Counted from the first letter of the stretch, positions 24,111 through 38,275 are shown. The stretch: DNA of 64,000 nucleotides from Heliocidaris erythrogramma (GCA_025617745.1 CM046873.1:29463410-29527409); one strand, 5' to 3'. The notes: generated by a model from the sequence alone, not told the origin. Translations and numbers: made by a program.

Positions 24111-27100
24111 ACAATGCCTTTTGTTGTGCAGTGATATTTGCAACGGTTGGAGGGGTTTTGTGTTTGCTAAGTCTCTGCACTCTCCATTGTGCCTGTGTTT
24201 ATTTAGTTCCAGACGTCATGATTTTGCAGAAATTGTTATTGAAACAGATCAAGTTCATTGCACAGGGCTTTTATCTTGTGAAAATCTGTTAAATTTCAAA
24301 TCCTTCCAATGCCATTCAATTACAACCCACCAATCAATAAAATTGTGAATGTTTTTTTGAGGTGTGTTCAAATCTTGCTCTTACAATGTACCCATCAGTT
24401 ATTTCAATTCATCATACAATTCTGTATACATATGTAGAACAATGGACAAATGAATTTATTATAAATCTTGTCACCTTTATTGTAACAAATCTTATTAAGT
24501 CTTATTGTATTTACTTTGATTCAAATTTTGAAATTGAATTGTGAATATATTTATATTTAAATTATTAGTAATACGGTAATTCACTTTGATATTATTATTG
24601 AAAAAGATTCATAACTAATTGCACCACTGTTTCAAGAATAATACAAACATGTATGCTTCTAAAAAAGAGGAATTTCTACCCATCACGATTAAGCCCCATT
24701 TTTTTTCTTCACAGTCAATATTTCAAGGCCTGCAAAAGTTCTGTAAATCATTGGATATCTTTAGCTAACTCAATCAAAAACTAAATATACAAAATCCAAG
24801 TAGATCTTGTAAGGCTTAAATGTAGTTAAAGTAGTAGTAACAAAACATTTTAATATTGGATTAAATTTAAAAAAAAAAATTAAATTGTACTAGATGTGCT
24901 TTTATAATTTGACAAGTTGCAAGAAAGTTTATCTCTTAGTGTTAACAGTCTTAACTCGCTTTCTGTCTGACAAGTATCTTACTCTCATCTGCTTTGGAAG
25001 AAAGAAAATGAAGAGAAGGAACAATCAAACAAAATTCAAATCCCATGTTTTTTTCTTTTTAATGGAGATCTTTGAAATACAAGTGAATGAGCAAGCCTGT
25101 CATATTCTAGACTTGATGCACAACATTTGGTATTTTTTGTTTCCAATCAATTATTGATGATGGTGAACACAGACTTTATGGTTTTGAATTTTGATTAGTT
25201 GAAATGGTGAAAATATAGAAATATCAAGGCATTGTTTTATTTTAGAACAATATACTTTTCTAATATGAAATATATCACAATCTAGACACTTAGGACTTTA
25301 CAGTGTGCAGAGTTCAGTTAGATTAGAGTAGTAATTTGTTCAGTTGAATAACAATAGGAAGTGTCATATTTACATACACATACTGATGACTCATGCACAT
25401 ATATGAATGTTTATATGGAACAAAAAAATGAATAAATACTTTGAATTTGTCCACATGAGATGAATATCTGACATGGTTTGTCTTTCATATAGAATTTCTG
25501 ATGCCCATACCATTTTCCCATGCCTGCAATAGCTCTGTAAATGTGCACTGTAAAATCAATTCCATGTAGGCTATCCCTTGTCAAATATTATGTTTCATAC
25601 ATGTTTGTTCTACTTTCGATGAGAAACAGTTGCATGTACAATGCTTGTCTGTCTCTAACAATTAACCTAAATAATGAATAGATATGATAACATCATACAA
25701 CTCCATTTACTGCAATTCAAGCACACTTTTTTTTGTCTGTGGTTCACAATCCACATACTGCAGCTTCCAAATTATATAAAATAACAAAAAAAAACTGCCA
25801 GTATCTAGGTGTACCATATCATCGTCTCTCAAGTTATTAAGTAGATAACGTGGCGTTATCTCAATCTTCAAAAACGCCTGAAACAGAATCCGATAAAAAT
25901 CTAGGCTTGGTGCCTGACTATCCATTATGGCGGTATAAGTGGCAAGGAACAGGGTAACGAGATACACGATTGGCCCGCTCCTCCCGCCCTGTTCATTTTC
26001 TGCATTCCCTGGTGGTAACTTAATGTTCAAGGATTCTTGCTGGTTAATTTCTTTGCATGTATCAAATCTCATAACTTGTAACAGAGTGCATAAACCGTGA
26101 TTCCCTTTGAAAGAGACACTCGTCAAATATACTGGTAGTTTTGGGGGCATGAAGAAGAAAATGTAGCTATTTTTAAGTGTTGAGTTTTGAAAGTAGCGGA
26201 AAGTGCCTGCAGAGAGAATGCTGTTTTAATGAAGGGCTATTAAAAAAAATTATCATAGGAACAACTTCTTTTCAACAAATATTCATAATTTTGTATACAT
26301 GTGGCTGATCTAAATGACCCCATATGTTAGGATTAATATTACGGTTTGGCCTGTGTGAATAACTTTTAAATTATTTCTCTCCATTTTCTCTAAATAATTT
26401 GTCTTTAGCACTACCAGTACTCAATGTAATCAGAAATCTTCAATTTTTGTAGGTAATTGAGTTACACTGTTTTTTCCCCTGCAAATAGAAACCACCAAAC
26501 TAGTAACTTTGCAATACTTTTTTTTTATTTAAAAGAAATATTTCACATATTTGTTTAGTTTTGTATGTACCCATAACTCTCTATCTAATTGTATACATTG
26601 TAATGTAATTTTAATGTCTTTGATTCTAAATTTAGGCCTATGTGTACTTCTAAGAAGCCATTAGTGTTTACATGACAAGAGAGATCACTTTTAAGTCCTC
26701 AAGTGAAAATGATATTCTGGCCATTTTCTGGGTCTTATGGAGGTGACTTCACTCCTTGCTGATGCTCAATGGATTTTAACTTTAAAAAAAATAAATATGA
26801 GAACAGAAGTGTTTTTTTTTTGTAGAAGGATCATGACCAATGCTCTTATCTATCACCACATATTAGAGGTTAAGGTATAGGCCTTCTCCAGATCTTCAAT
26901 GGAAAATAAAATTGCAACTTTTGAAACAAGAAGATCATGACTTGCTAAGCTTGGGCTCATTTTGTCCTCCAATTTTTCACCACCAAGCTTTTCTCAGACC
27001 CCTGTAGCGGTGAAGTCATCTTGAAAAACAAAATCGGGTGGGAAAGCTTGTTGAAGAAGAGAAAAGAAACGAGACAGAAATGATGGATTATGGGAGAAAC

Positions 27101-27113
27101 ATGACAATAGCCA
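24111..27113. other. AT-rich non-coding stretch
   Basis: Consistent with intron or intergenic DNA upstream of the TEAD exon. The longest frame, 25707-26150 on the minus strand (147 codons), has no recognisable domain, and a frame of this length is expected by chance in this amount of AT-rich sequence. Confidence 0.5.
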
Positions 27114-27473
27114 GGTTCACACGAGAGGCTGTAAACTTTAAATCAAGCTTATGGTTTTAAACTTCAAGGTTATCTTGTAGTTTGGGATTGTTCAGATGCG
27201 GCTCGTTTTTACAAGCTGTGAGTTGTCCTCACTCGTAGTTACAGGTACATGTATGTCCCTTTTGGACACCATTAATTTCCAGGTTTTGCCAGCTTGTAGT
27301 TTTGACATGTACTGTACCATGACTGCTTTATACTTGGCTTGTACTTCTTAAACCTTGATTAGTTGTTGATTCGAAGTCGTGCGAAGCCACATTGTAGTTA
27401 GTTAGACATAGTGTAAAACTTTGAGATTGCACTAACTCAAAGTTTAAAACTAATGATGGTGGTGCTGTGTGAA
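27114..27473. mobile_element. Candidate MITE with GTTCACAC inverted ends
   Basis: The ends GTTCACACGAG and CTGTGTGAAC are inverted. Just inside them, GTAAACTTTAAATCAAG faces CAAAGTTTAAAACTAATG. The interior has repeated ACAAGCTGTGAG/CAGCTTGTAG and TTGTAGTT words. Arms are imperfect and no target duplication was found. Confidence 0.45.
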
Positions 27474-28860
27474 CATATCTAATATAATAGCTGGGGTGAC
27501 TTTTGTACAACCCCTATGAGTCATTGTAACCATGATGGTGTCTGAAAAAAGGGGTTGGAGATGATCTGGACTTTGCACCCAGTTGTTGACTGTTGAAACA
27601 AGTGTGTGAGACCCAAACTAATGATGAGAATGGTCTTTTCTTTTTCTTCTTTCTCTCCAGAAGGAGAGTTTAGTCTTGTCTCCAGTCATCCATTTGACCT
27701 TTCAGACTTCTGGGAACATGCCCTTCTTACTCTCTCTCCCCCGAGACCCCCGAATAATAACAACAAGAAATGTGCCACTTTCTAATTTGATTCCTATCTG
27801 TGTTGACGCCTAAATTTTGGTCATGTTAATCTTTCATTTTGGGGGAAAAATTGTTTAATCATTTGAAGTACCAAGAGTCTGATTTAGAAGTTTAAGGTAG
27901 CCCATGTACATGTACACTGTAGTAGCGAGACCCCCCCCCCCACCCTTTGGATTTCCATTTTGAAAATTACATAATAGATAGAATGAAGTTTGATTCATAG
28001 TTTAGTAAAGTAGACTGTTGAATGCTTTATGCTTTTTTTCTACCCACAGTAAAAATCAAGAAAATAAAATGAGTGAATTCATGCAGTACACTATTTTCTA
28101 TGCTAAAAGAAACCGAAACTTTGGTTTGCCCCAGCATCGTACATCTAATTTTTTTATTCTCCAGGATGTTTACTACTTTGAGCTCAAAACTGTTTGTTGT
28201 AATCGGCTGCTTTTATCTCACTGGTGGACTTTTGGGTGATTCATTAAAATTGCCCAAGTGCAAAGTTCTTTCATTATTTGCGCGGGAATCACAGGCACAT
28301 TGTACTCTTTTGTACAGAGAGTTGACTTTGATCACTGTGTAAATTTATCTACAGCGAATAGTAGTATTTAAAGGGTGAAATCAAACATATCGTCAATGGA
28401 GTTGATTTTGTTTCTGCCCTGTCGCTCCTGTTCAATAAGTTCACCAGTACTCTATATTATTAGTCTGTCCATAGACAATAGACATGATGAATTGTCCCCT
28501 AAAATTCAAGGGGGGAAATACGTGTATCAAGAGCTTAGATTTCCAAGTACTTATACTGTACCTGATTTTACATGAAGAGTCAGTGTAGGCATTTTATTTC
28601 AAAAAGAAATAATCAAACTGATTTAAAAGATGATGTAATATTTTTTTCATTAAAAAAAAAAATAGTGTTTTTATAGTAATCGTTTTCTTTTTACCAACCC
28701 TTCTCAGAGTATATATGTATGAGTGAAAAAATATACAGGAGTGGTAAAAGAGCTTTTGTGAACAAAAAAAGTAGTTTATTTCTCTGATATACACAAATGT
28801 AACTTTTCCTTTTGCCAGAAAATGCAAAAGCTAGCGTAGAAGATGCATATTTTTTAGACC
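27474..28860. other. Gene-free stretch
   Basis: AT-rich sequence with a poly(C) run at about 27931-27942. A pyrimidine-rich TTTTTCTTCTTTCTCTCCAG ends at about 27660 and looks like a splice acceptor, but the sequence following it (from AAGGAGAG) has no frame I can assign. Confidence 0.45.
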
Positions 28861-29007
28861 AGGGCCCCGTTTCATAAAATTTGTTTAATATCAGTGACAA
28901 CTACCACATTTCTCTGACAAATTTGATCTCAGCCAATCAGATGCAAGGATTTCAGTAGCTTATAACAGTTATTGCAGCTTGAATATTAATAAATGAAACG
29001 GGGCCCT
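28861..29007. mobile_element. GTTTCAT-type hairpin MITE
   Basis: Perfect 15-bp inverted ends AGGGCCCCGTTTCAT and ATGAAACGGGGCCCT. The internal CCAATCAGATGCAAGG is the reverse complement of the block seen in the 7321 copy, so this copy is in the opposite orientation. Confidence 0.85.
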
Positions 29008-31040
29008 GATTTTTCAAAGTGAAAGGTTTCTTACCCAAAGGGAAAGACTGACGATTTTGTAACTGTATTCAGGAATGAATTGATTAAGTTTTGTGGACAC
29101 GTCCAAAACGGTTTTTACCAGTGATAATTTGAATGTCTATGGATTTCAAGAGAGAAGTAGGCATTGTCACACTCGGGAACATTCTACCTACATGTATAGC
29201 TGTTTAATTAACCTTTAATTCATGTCACAGCAAATCCATGCATTGCTCATCTTCCCTGTAAAAAGTGTGAAATCATGGGTAGCGAAATCAAACGGCTCAC
29301 CTTGTGAACCAAACCAGGATCCTTTGTGCTGTTTGTTCATGGGCTCAAGCTTCTGGCAGTTTTATAGAACTCTTGTCACATTCAATCTGCAATCTATTAT
29401 GACCCTCGAAATTGCAAATTGGCCATTACCCTGTTTAGGAATGATTTAATTGCTCTTTTACAGATCATTACTTCTGAATAGAAAAAAAATATATTGTTCT
29501 CAGGACTAGCCATGGTCAAGTCAGATTACTGCTAGCATTTTAATGTGATCACTATTGAAATGTTTCTATTGAAAATTTACTTTTGCTGTTATCATTAATT
29601 AACCTCCTAGTCAATTATTCCAATGTTACTTTCTGAATTTGTCAACTTCCAAATACTGGTATTTGTTGAAAGGATTTGACCTTTGACATCTTCATGTATT
29701 CATCTATTTTTGCTGGCTTCTGATTCCATAGTAAGGCCTACATGTACAGTACATTTATGTGCTGTTTTCCTTAAATTTTCTTGTTGCAAATATATCTGCC
29801 CTGATTATTTCAGGTACAATTTTATTTCCTTTTTAAATAGCTACACCAGCACTCTTAAAATGCTCCTACATATAGTGTCTTGTGCATATTCCAGACACTG
29901 TAACTTCTTTTATAGAAGAAATTTTCCTTTTTGGGTGGAGAAATCCAGTGATATATTTCTTTTACAGTATTAGTTTCCTTGGTTACCAATGATTTAGCTT
30001 TTTCACAATGGAAATAGTACATGATGAAGGAATGCCACGACCAAACAGATTTATTATACTTCTCTTCAAAACTGTTTGGAATAAAATTCTTAGTGATAAT
30101 GCCAGCAAATCGTTGAAGTATAGATCTTGTCATTGAAATGTGAGAATGTGTTCCCATTCCCAAGTTTTACAACCTGACAAAAAAAAAAGTTAAACAACCT
30201 TTCAACCATTGGATAATTATAATGTGTACATGTACAGCTGAGAAGCATGGGTATTTCCCTCTCTCCTTTGTTTTGTTATGTCCTACCCATCACTCAGATG
30301 CTCAGTAGCCACATTGTATAATCTCACTCCTTTATGTGAGATGGTATTGTTCAGTAGGCCCATTTCTTCACTGCACTGCTTCTTTCAAATCCACACAATG
30401 AGATACGTTCTAATCTCTATTGTGAATGCTCCATTGTGGCAGGGTAAATGGCCTGCACCTGTAGATAATATTGATGGAAGGCTTGCTTGCATGAACATGC
30501 TTTTTAGCGCTCTCTTGTATTGCTAAATTGCAAAGTTTGGTTGCAAATGAGTAAAGTCTGAAGGAAACTGGCTCAAATTATTACATGATCAAATACATAA
30601 TAGTGTGCATCCTACAGTGCATTGTACACACACATTTTGACTCAGTCAAGCCTTGATTTCTTTTAGTCACAAAAACTCAGCTTTGCAAAAATATGAAAAT
30701 TTTACGATCAGTAATCAGTTATAGATTTTCTAGTTGTTTATTTTCATTTTTAAAAATGAAAATGACACTTCATATTTTAAGTACTGTAGATATATGATAA
30801 TTTTGTAGAATATTTGCACTCGCCCTCCACGGTAAGCATGCCATGTATTGTGTATAATCAATTTCAAGTAAACTGCATTCCGGATAGATCTGCTTTAACA
30901 TTTCGTCTTTCAGTACCCATTCATTTTGTTTTTAATATTGAAACGTCCTATTGGTCAGAAAACACATAATAATGTACAGAATATGTGTCTTTGTTTTGCA
31001 GAAAAAATAAACAACCATACTGTTTTGCACATTAATATTG
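29008..31040. other. AT-rich non-coding stretch
   Basis: No coding segment or structured repeat is recognised apart from scattered TACATGTA words. Confidence 0.5.
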
Positions 31041-31245
31041 TGACAGTAACCCTTTCAATACAGGAATTATTGAAGGACTAAATTGATCACATTTTGTTCT
31101 TCAAATTGGCAGTAATAATATTTTTCTTTTAATGCTACATGGTTCTAATAAAATGTAATGTCTTTGAAAACAACATGCATGGTTAGGAACTTTGATAAAA
31201 AATAATTTTGAACCGCACAATGTGTTGCCAATTTAAGGAATTAAA
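31041..31245 (+). repeat. Interspersed repeat family, copy in + orientation
   Basis: Blocks TAACCCTTTCA, CAGGAATTATT, TAAATTGATCA, TTCTTCAAATTGGCA, TAATATTTTTCTTTTA and GCTACATGG appear in this order. The reverse complement of the same series is at 48873-49096. It is a dispersed non-coding repeat; the two copies lie on opposite sides of the TEAD exon in inverted orientation. Confidence 0.75.
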
Positions 31246-31867
31246 AAAAAAAGGTGTTCATTCATACATGTACATGTACATGTAGCTGTAAACCAAGAGG
31301 AATTTTCATTTTGTTATATCTCCGTAATGAACTGCACCACAGTTAACTTCTTTCAACATATATTCAATACAAGATAGACTGCCAACTTGCCCCACATAGA
31401 GTTCCCTTCTTTGCTGGTAGTACATGTACACCAGCCCTCTGCGGGACATCTCTGGTTCGGAACAACAGGGGGCAGCGCAACCTTGTAGGCCTTGTAGACC
31501 TTCCTCGTTCCCTAACAAGCTTTGATCTGATCTATTCTGGGGGGTGAGGTCTTGTCGTCTTTTGTAGTTGCTTTGACAAGCATCAACAGATTCCTAATCA
31601 AATTTGTAGGTGAATTAGGAGGGCCACTTCTTCCCAATTGATAGTTTCCCGTCTGCTTTGACAGTCTTGCATGCGAACAAGTCTATTTGGCATCAACGCT
31701 GTCAAGACTTGGTCCATGGAAAGGATAATGCAGGATTATCCAGGTTGCTTGTAATGAAATACCACCTACAGCGGAAATACAGCGTACATGTATTGTCCCA
31801 TTTGGCTTTTTATAATGATAATTTTCATAAAGATGGACAGTCTTTTGCATGGATGAGGGTTGGATCC

Positions 31868-32008
31868 TGGGGCCTGTTTCATAAAACTTGTTATCAATGA
31901 CAAGTTGCAATAACTGTCATAAACTACTGAAATCCTTGCATCTGATTGGGTGAGAGCAAATTTGTCACAAATCATCACAGACAAGACACTTGATGAAACA
32001 CCCCCCTG
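31868..32008. mobile_element. GTTTCAT-type hairpin MITE
   Basis: Ends CCTGGGGCCTGTTTCATAAA and TTGATGAAACACCCCCCTGG, with the internal block CTTGCATCTGATTGGG. Same orientation as the copies at 7321 and 33645. Confidence 0.85.
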
Positions 32009-32639
32009 GATTCTCTTGGGGAGGGGGCATAAGTCAGAAGAATCTCTGACAATAAAAAAAACAAATAAACGAACAGAAAAAAAGGAGTGGTATTGTAAAG
32101 GCATCAGCGCATTTCGAAGTTAGACATCACAGTTATAAAAATGGAATATCAATGTCATTCTCACTTGTTATGAGTGATCCATGTATAGTTATAGGCCTAC
32201 AGATTTAACATGCAAACAAACTCACTCAATAAAACAACACGCCTGCAAGCAATATTTCAAAATAAAAGAGAATCTCTGATTCGTGACAAGTCGGGAATTG
32301 TTATGCGACAATGATGTGTGACCAGTCCAATAAACTCTATTTACAAAATATGTATTGTCTGGCATTTACAGGTGCAAAAAGGACTGTTTTCCTCAGAGAG
32401 TGATACAAGATATGTTTATATGTTGAATAATTGTCTTGAACGAGAGAAAATGATGCATTTACCAAGTTATGGAAGGTGGCAATGGGCCCTGCGTATCACC
32501 ATGGGTTGTATTGTCTGCATGATTTGAAACGCGATATCTCCCCATTTCCACGAAGACGCTCCGTGCATATGTTGATGTTTAGATGAGGGCAGGCCCATAT
32601 TTGGTCATCTCAAACACTTGCAAACTCCCAAGGAGCAGT

Positions 32640-33095
32640 GGAAAGTTGGGTCAGCTTGGAGGGAAGGCTAGGTCGGAATGATGATGGAGACAGATAACGA
32701 TACAGAGAAGACGAAGAAAGAGAGAGAAAGAGAGAGAGAGAGAAAGAGAGATTGATATAGAGAAGGAAAAGAGTTCGTGGAGGAATAGAAAAGAGTAGTG
32801 AGAGAAAGGGAGAAGGGAGAGGGGTTGATACAGAGAAGGCAAAGAAATAGAAAAGAAAGGGGGAGATAGATAGAGAGATAGTAAGAGAGAAGAGGAAGAG
32901 AGAGAGAAAGAGAGAGATTGATACAGAGAAGGAAAAGAAAGTAGTGACAGAAAGGGAGGAGGAAAGGAAAGGGAGAGGTTGATACAGAGAAGGCAAAGAA
33001 AGTAGTGAGAGAAAGAAAGAGAGAAAAGAAAGAGATAGAGAGATAGTGAGAGAGAAGAGGAAGAGAGAGAAAGAGATTTAAAAAAACCGAGAGGG
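32640..33095. repeat. GA-rich low-complexity tract
   Basis: A long degenerate (GA)n/(GAAA)n array contains several imperfect repeats of the unit AGAGATTGATACAGAGAAGG. The minus strand is open over more than 170 codons with Ser/Leu/Phe-rich translation. This is a compositional artefact, not a gene. Confidence 0.85.
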
Positions 33096-33644
33096 AGAGA
33101 AATACATGTATCATTGTATGATTATAAGATGTACATGTACATACACTCACACAGGGGAAGGCACTTCTATGAATGTACATGTAAGTTCAATTTGCTTGAT
33201 ATCTTGTAGTCTGAATGGATATGTTTCTGAAACTGTCTGAATGATAAGACTAACATTAACCCAGCAAAGAGCATTGATCTGGCAGAAGAGTTTAAAAGTA
33301 TGCCCAAATATGGCAGATTCAAATGTTTATTTTTTACACTCAAATTAACAAGGGTATAGTGAATTGTCCATGTAGTATGAAATAAATTGTTGGGGCTTCC
33401 CCTGTTGTCTTTGTGGTGTTGACAAACAGCAGTGGTTGCAGCTTGTGCAAAACCACAATCCCTGTACACATACATGTACATAGCATCCTGTCAGAATATG
33501 TAGACAAAAAAAGTTCTCCTGTGTTATGCATTATTACGGTACATGCATATTTATATATAAAAAAGTGGAATAATAGTTCTGTTCTGTACTTTGAGTCCAG
33601 GCTGGATGGCACCACATCTCAATTCTCCACTGAATGACTGGACC

Positions 33645-33785
33645 TGGGCCCTTTTTCATAAAACTTGTCATCAATGACAAGTTGCAATAACTGTTCTAAG
33701 CTACTGAAATCTTTGCATCTGATTGGCTGAGAGCAAATTTGTCGGTAGAAATCACCGACAAGACACTTGATGAAACGCCCCCCAG
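33645..33785. mobile_element. GTTTCAT-type hairpin MITE
   Basis: Begins CCTGGGCCCTTTTTCATAAA, contains CTTGCATCTGATTGGC-type sequence and TTGTCGGTAGAAATCACCGA, and ends TTGATGAAACGCCCCCCAGG. It lies upstream of the TEAD exon. An inverted relative lies downstream at 53128-53272. Confidence 0.85.
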
Positions 33786-33790
33786 GTAGC

Positions 33791-36130
33791 ATATGGGTTC
33801 GTTCCTTGACAGGAATCCGAAAGTAATTCTGAATGAATCTTTCTCTCCCAATCTCTTGTCAAGAGAGCCATCACTTTGGCAACACTGATTGAAGCGGCCG
33901 GAATGCCCATCCTCTCTACAACATTAATGACTTTCTCAGACCCGAGTTTTATGTTGTCACTGTCGCCGCCGCTTGGGCGAGGACAAAGGAGGTTCGCGTA
34001 ATGGCAACGCTGATGCCTACGCTCTCCCGAGCTTTGCCGTTCTGTTTTACTCATTTGGCCATGTAGCAACACATGCCCTCATCACTTACCCAAATTCTGT
34101 AATTGGGGTTTGTGAATTGTGACAGCATTTTCTGTTTCAAGGTTTTACAGGAGAAAAGGGAAGCTAGTACAGCGTTAGCATGAATGTACAGTTGCTTCAG
34201 TTCAATTTTTTTTTTTTTTTTTTTTTGGGGGGGGGGGTTGTAATGTGCCACATTCTTTTGATGTTATAGATGAATAAGCCAAAGAAAACTAAGTTTGTCA
34301 TCTGCATTAGAAACATGATTTGTCCATGAAGAAAAAAAAGTTGAAACGATCACTGATAAAAAATACAGTGTATATTCCATGGAGTTACAATATATGAATG
34401 AAATACTATGACTTCAATATGTGTAGTAGATGTTCTCTGTAGTGTAATATGTGTAGTCTACATATTGACATGAGTTAAACTGAAATTTTTAATGACATAC
34501 TTGTAGGTCCCTGATAGTGATCACTCTGTTAATAAATGCTATAATTTTGAATATACTCCAGAAAATGTTAAAATTCTCTATGAAGGTCATAGCAAAGTGA
34601 ACTTCTGGAGGACTTGAAAATCTTTTTTATGGGAAGCTTCCCAACAACTAAAGAAGTCGGTCAGGACTATTTGTCCCCATCCCACAGCTGTATAAAAGAC
34701 TAACCTGTTCAGACTTCCAAAGTTCATTGTATACGTGTACATTTAATAGTAATGTGAAAACCATGTAGCTATACGATAGGTAATTAACTTTTTTTCTGGT
34801 TTGAACATCATTTAACAAAACGTTGTTAAATGAAATGGATGTTTGAGCATCATTCAAACAAAAACTTGATAAAGAATCAGGATCCCCATATCTTGGGAAC
34901 GTTGTGTCTTATGAAACAGTATAGGGGGGGGGGGGGGGGGGCTTATCTTGTATCCTCAAGCAATACACATACATGGAAGCTGAAATTATACATGTGTGAG
35001 CTGACCTTCCCAAAGTTTATTTCTTTGTACATGATGTTTCTTTATACAATACTTTTTTGCATGAGTGAACGCCCCTTTGGCTGTACAATGATTCTACATT
35101 CCTTTATCTAAACTTTGTGTAACTCTCATGTAGTCAGAACAGGCTATCAGCTAGATAGAGCAAGGGGGAAATCCCTGCCTTTGCTGGTGCCTGGGTTGCT
35201 TTCTTATAATCTTATTCCTGAAGGGAATTTCAATACAAACCCCAACTCCAGTGGGGGTACAAAACCATAGAATTGAGAACAAGCTACTTGTTGATCTTGA
35301 TGAGTTGAAGGCAATACCCAGCAAGTTTTTTTTTTCTTTACTTGCATTATTGTGTCTTTACATGTATTTGTCTTGGGGAAGAAAATGCAGAAGACTATTC
35401 TTCACTTTCAAAAAATCCAATGGCCCATATTCTACTAAAAATGTAGACAAGGTACTATTAATCTTGATCTAAATCCTGTTGAAAAAGCAATTATTTGGAG
35501 AATTACATGTAGTGTATATTGGGTCTGTAGTTTACATGGAACAGGTCATCTATATTGTATGGAAAAGTAAGATATTTAAAATGCATTATTGAACCTGTAC
35601 CCAAGCATAGAAAAGTTGTCTCACACAGTTCTGAAAAGTTGCTTTATGCCTGTACATCTTTACCCCCAGATGGCTACTTTGAAAATTTATAATTCCTTGA
35701 ATTTCATTCCATCACCTCATGATTAACAAAGGAAAAAAAAAAAGAGTTTTCAACTGCACCTACGGACACACGCTAGTCCTTTACCCCTGGGCTTTGTTGA
35801 AGACTTCGCTTCTGGGTCAAGAGTGATCAGTCTGTTGCCACTGTACTCCATGATACTCGAAATGTGGGCCAAGGGATTCAGGCGTGAACCTAGAGGGATC
35901 CTGAACAGTGTTTGCAAGATATGCTTTTGTCATCGACCCTGATAGAGAATTCAGTGCATTCTGTTGATACTCTTGTAGTCACTCAAAGTCCAAAACAGCT
36001 GCAGATCGGACCAAAATGAAAGTGTAGCCTATAAAGACATACATGTATCTAATGACCCAATGGTTTACGAGGATGAAGATTTCATTGAAGCTCCCGAGTC
36101 CTGATTGACCTCCCTCTTCAGAGAGATTTG
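33791..36130. other. AT-rich non-coding stretch
   Basis: No gene is supported. Poly(T)/poly(G) runs lie at 34207-34238 and a poly(G) run at 34925-34941. Confidence 0.5.
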
Positions 36131-36134
36131 GAAC

Positions 36135-36302
36135 CTAGATCCTGTTTCATACATGTATAACTTATCAATAAGTTACAATTATTGATATTGGCCTACTTGT
36201 TAGGTATTGAAATCTTTCAAAACTTTGATTGACTGGTAGCACATTTTGTTGCAAAATTGTCGCAATTTGTACCGTATTCTGAGAAACAGGGCCATGGTCT
36301 CT
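36135..36302. mobile_element. Degraded GTTTCAT-type MITE (tentative)
   Basis: The ends ATCCTGTTTCATACATG and TTCTGAGAAACAGGGCC resemble the family termini, and a GAAATCTTTCAAAACTTTGATTGACT-like centre resembles the GAAATCCTTGCATCTGATTGGC block. The match is weak and may be a different family. Confidence 0.35.
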
Positions 36303-36756
36303 GTAGCCGAAATATGCTTCTGCTGTGTAACGATGACAAGCAGATTGCTCATGGATGCTAAGATCCAGGAATCCACGTTGCTCTTTGTAATAGTCATTTG
36401 CTCTAGGAGCAATCTGAATGGACATGGGAATAGATGAATTTGATCTTGGGTTAAAATGGCTGGTCACATTTGTCCAATAATGAGAACAATAACAAAACAA
36501 GATTTTCAATAAACCCTTCTATGATTATGGTGAGTACATGTATGTTTAAGTATGCTCATGTCTGTTGGGTCTGGGGTGTACCTTTGATGAAAAATCTTGT
36601 TATCTCGTTATTATTATCTGACAAATGTGACCTGCCCTTGGCTTTAGTAGATTTCGTCAGGAAACAGAGTGTTTTTAAAAATTTAAGGTGAGTGGTCAAC
36701 ATATTTCTACCAACTCGTATGGAAGTGTAGTGGAGCATTTATCAACTTGAGGGGCT

Positions 36757-36959
36757 AGTGGCACATTTAATAGTGGTTTGTGAAATACAGCTCAGCTCAT
36801 TTTAATTAAGATAGCATTAACTGTTTATTTTTGTAGTACACGTGTATTCCTTTCAGAAATATTGATTTTTCTTAATTCAGGTGTTGAGTTTAAACTCCAG
36901 TTGATGCTATACCATACAGCCCAAGATTTTCATTGAAAACAATTGTGAAAGAAGGAAGG

Positions 36960-37008
<49 letters not shown>

Positions 37009-37210
37009 TGATAGTGGCACTACCATGGTTTGTGAAATACAGCTGAGATTACTATTATGTACATGAACTTGTTTGTTTATTCTTGTACTATTCCATTCAG
37101 AAATATTGATATTTCTGAATTCAGGTGTTATGTTTAAGCAGAAATAGTTTGCTACTATCTCATACAACAGAAGATTTTCATAGAAAAAGTTGTAAAAGAG
37201 CCAGAGGAGG
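36757..37210. repeat. Diverged tandem duplication around a (GA)n microsatellite
   Basis: Copy 1 (about 36757-36960) and copy 2 (about 37013-37205) share GGTTTGTGAAATACAGCT, TTCAGAAATATTGAT, AATTCAGGTGTT and AAGATTTTCAT in order. Each leads into A/G-rich sequence. A pure (GA)n tract (about 36965-37006) separates them. Confidence 0.75.
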
Positions 37211-38224
37211 GGTGATAGAAAAAGAATCAGAAGGATATTTTATTTTTGAGGGGGAGGTAGAGAAGAAAAGCAGATGTTCTCCTTATGTGTGAAAAGATAG
37301 TGAACTTCGCTGGTATCATCTGTGAAAATCCATTTTTTGGTCATCCCCCAAAGTGCATTTAGTTTGTTATCCTGCTGATTTTGCAGGGTTCAGTGCCAAA
37401 GTGACACCTTTGTAATCGAGTGAACCCCGTCGTGTACTTTCTCATTGTGGATGTCCGCGTGAAAAATCACGAGCACAAATGGTTGGAATCACTCTCCTTC
37501 GCCCTCTCCTGCTTTCTCTCCGTATGACCATGAAACTGAAATTTGTGTAGCAACTGTTGCAAAAATGCTGTCATGTACATGAATCAGTTCAGACCTACAT
37601 GTACGTGTTTATATACCAGTTTTGTTTTCCTCACATGTTGCTATTGTTTCAAAACCAGCAGGGGGTCTTTATCATGGTATCAATCTGTTTTGAATTCTTA
37701 TTATCGTGTACAAATTTCAAGTGATGGAAATCGTTATATTAGCGGAAGATGGACAAATACCATTCTGAATATATAACCATGAAATGATGAAATGGGGGAA
37801 AGAAAATAGTTCTTCAATCTCCTCATAAAGTGAAGTGTGAGATAATAGAAACTACATACATGTAAATAGCTGAGTACTTACATGTATATTAGTTGGTAAA
37901 CACTTGAACTGCTTCACTAATATTACATGTAATTGTTCAGAGTCTGAGGGCCAGAACAAAAGAATGCAGAGACCTAGTTGTACATAAAATCTTTATGTAT
38001 TTTCACATTTGTCCATTTCTCGATAAGGTTCTGTTGCAGGTGACCTGCAGCTTATAAAACTTGTTTACTTATTTCTGAGTGGCTGAGCCTATGATTTCTT
38101 GTTCTATTGATTTCAATGCACAATTCCCAAATTATAAAGATGATAATTTGGTCTTCATTATGTTGCATTTACATGTCTTGATTTAACTTTAAAGCATAAC
38201 AAATAAGACATGTAATCATATTTT

Positions 38225-38275
38225 TCTTTAATAATAATATTAAATAAACTGTTCTTGTATAGCGCATATCACATT
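38225..38275 (-). repeat. SINE 3' tail fragment
   Basis: AATAATAATATTAAAT...TTCTTGTATAGCGCATAT on the + strand is the reverse complement of the GCGCTATACAAG...(ATT)n 3' end of the SINE at 18073-18385. Confidence 0.5.

Noticed and set aside
25707..26150. Minus-strand 147-codon frame
   Set aside because: No motif, no splice signals that fit, and length within chance expectation.
27641..27661. Acceptor-like TTTCTTCTTTCTCTCCAG
   Set aside because: No coding frame or donor could be matched to it; pyrimidine-rich stretches ending in AG are common here.
32668..33180. Minus-strand open frame of about 170 codons, Ser/Leu/Phe-rich
   Set aside because: It is antisense to a degenerate (GA)n tract; overlapping frames in other phases are equally open, which is compositional.
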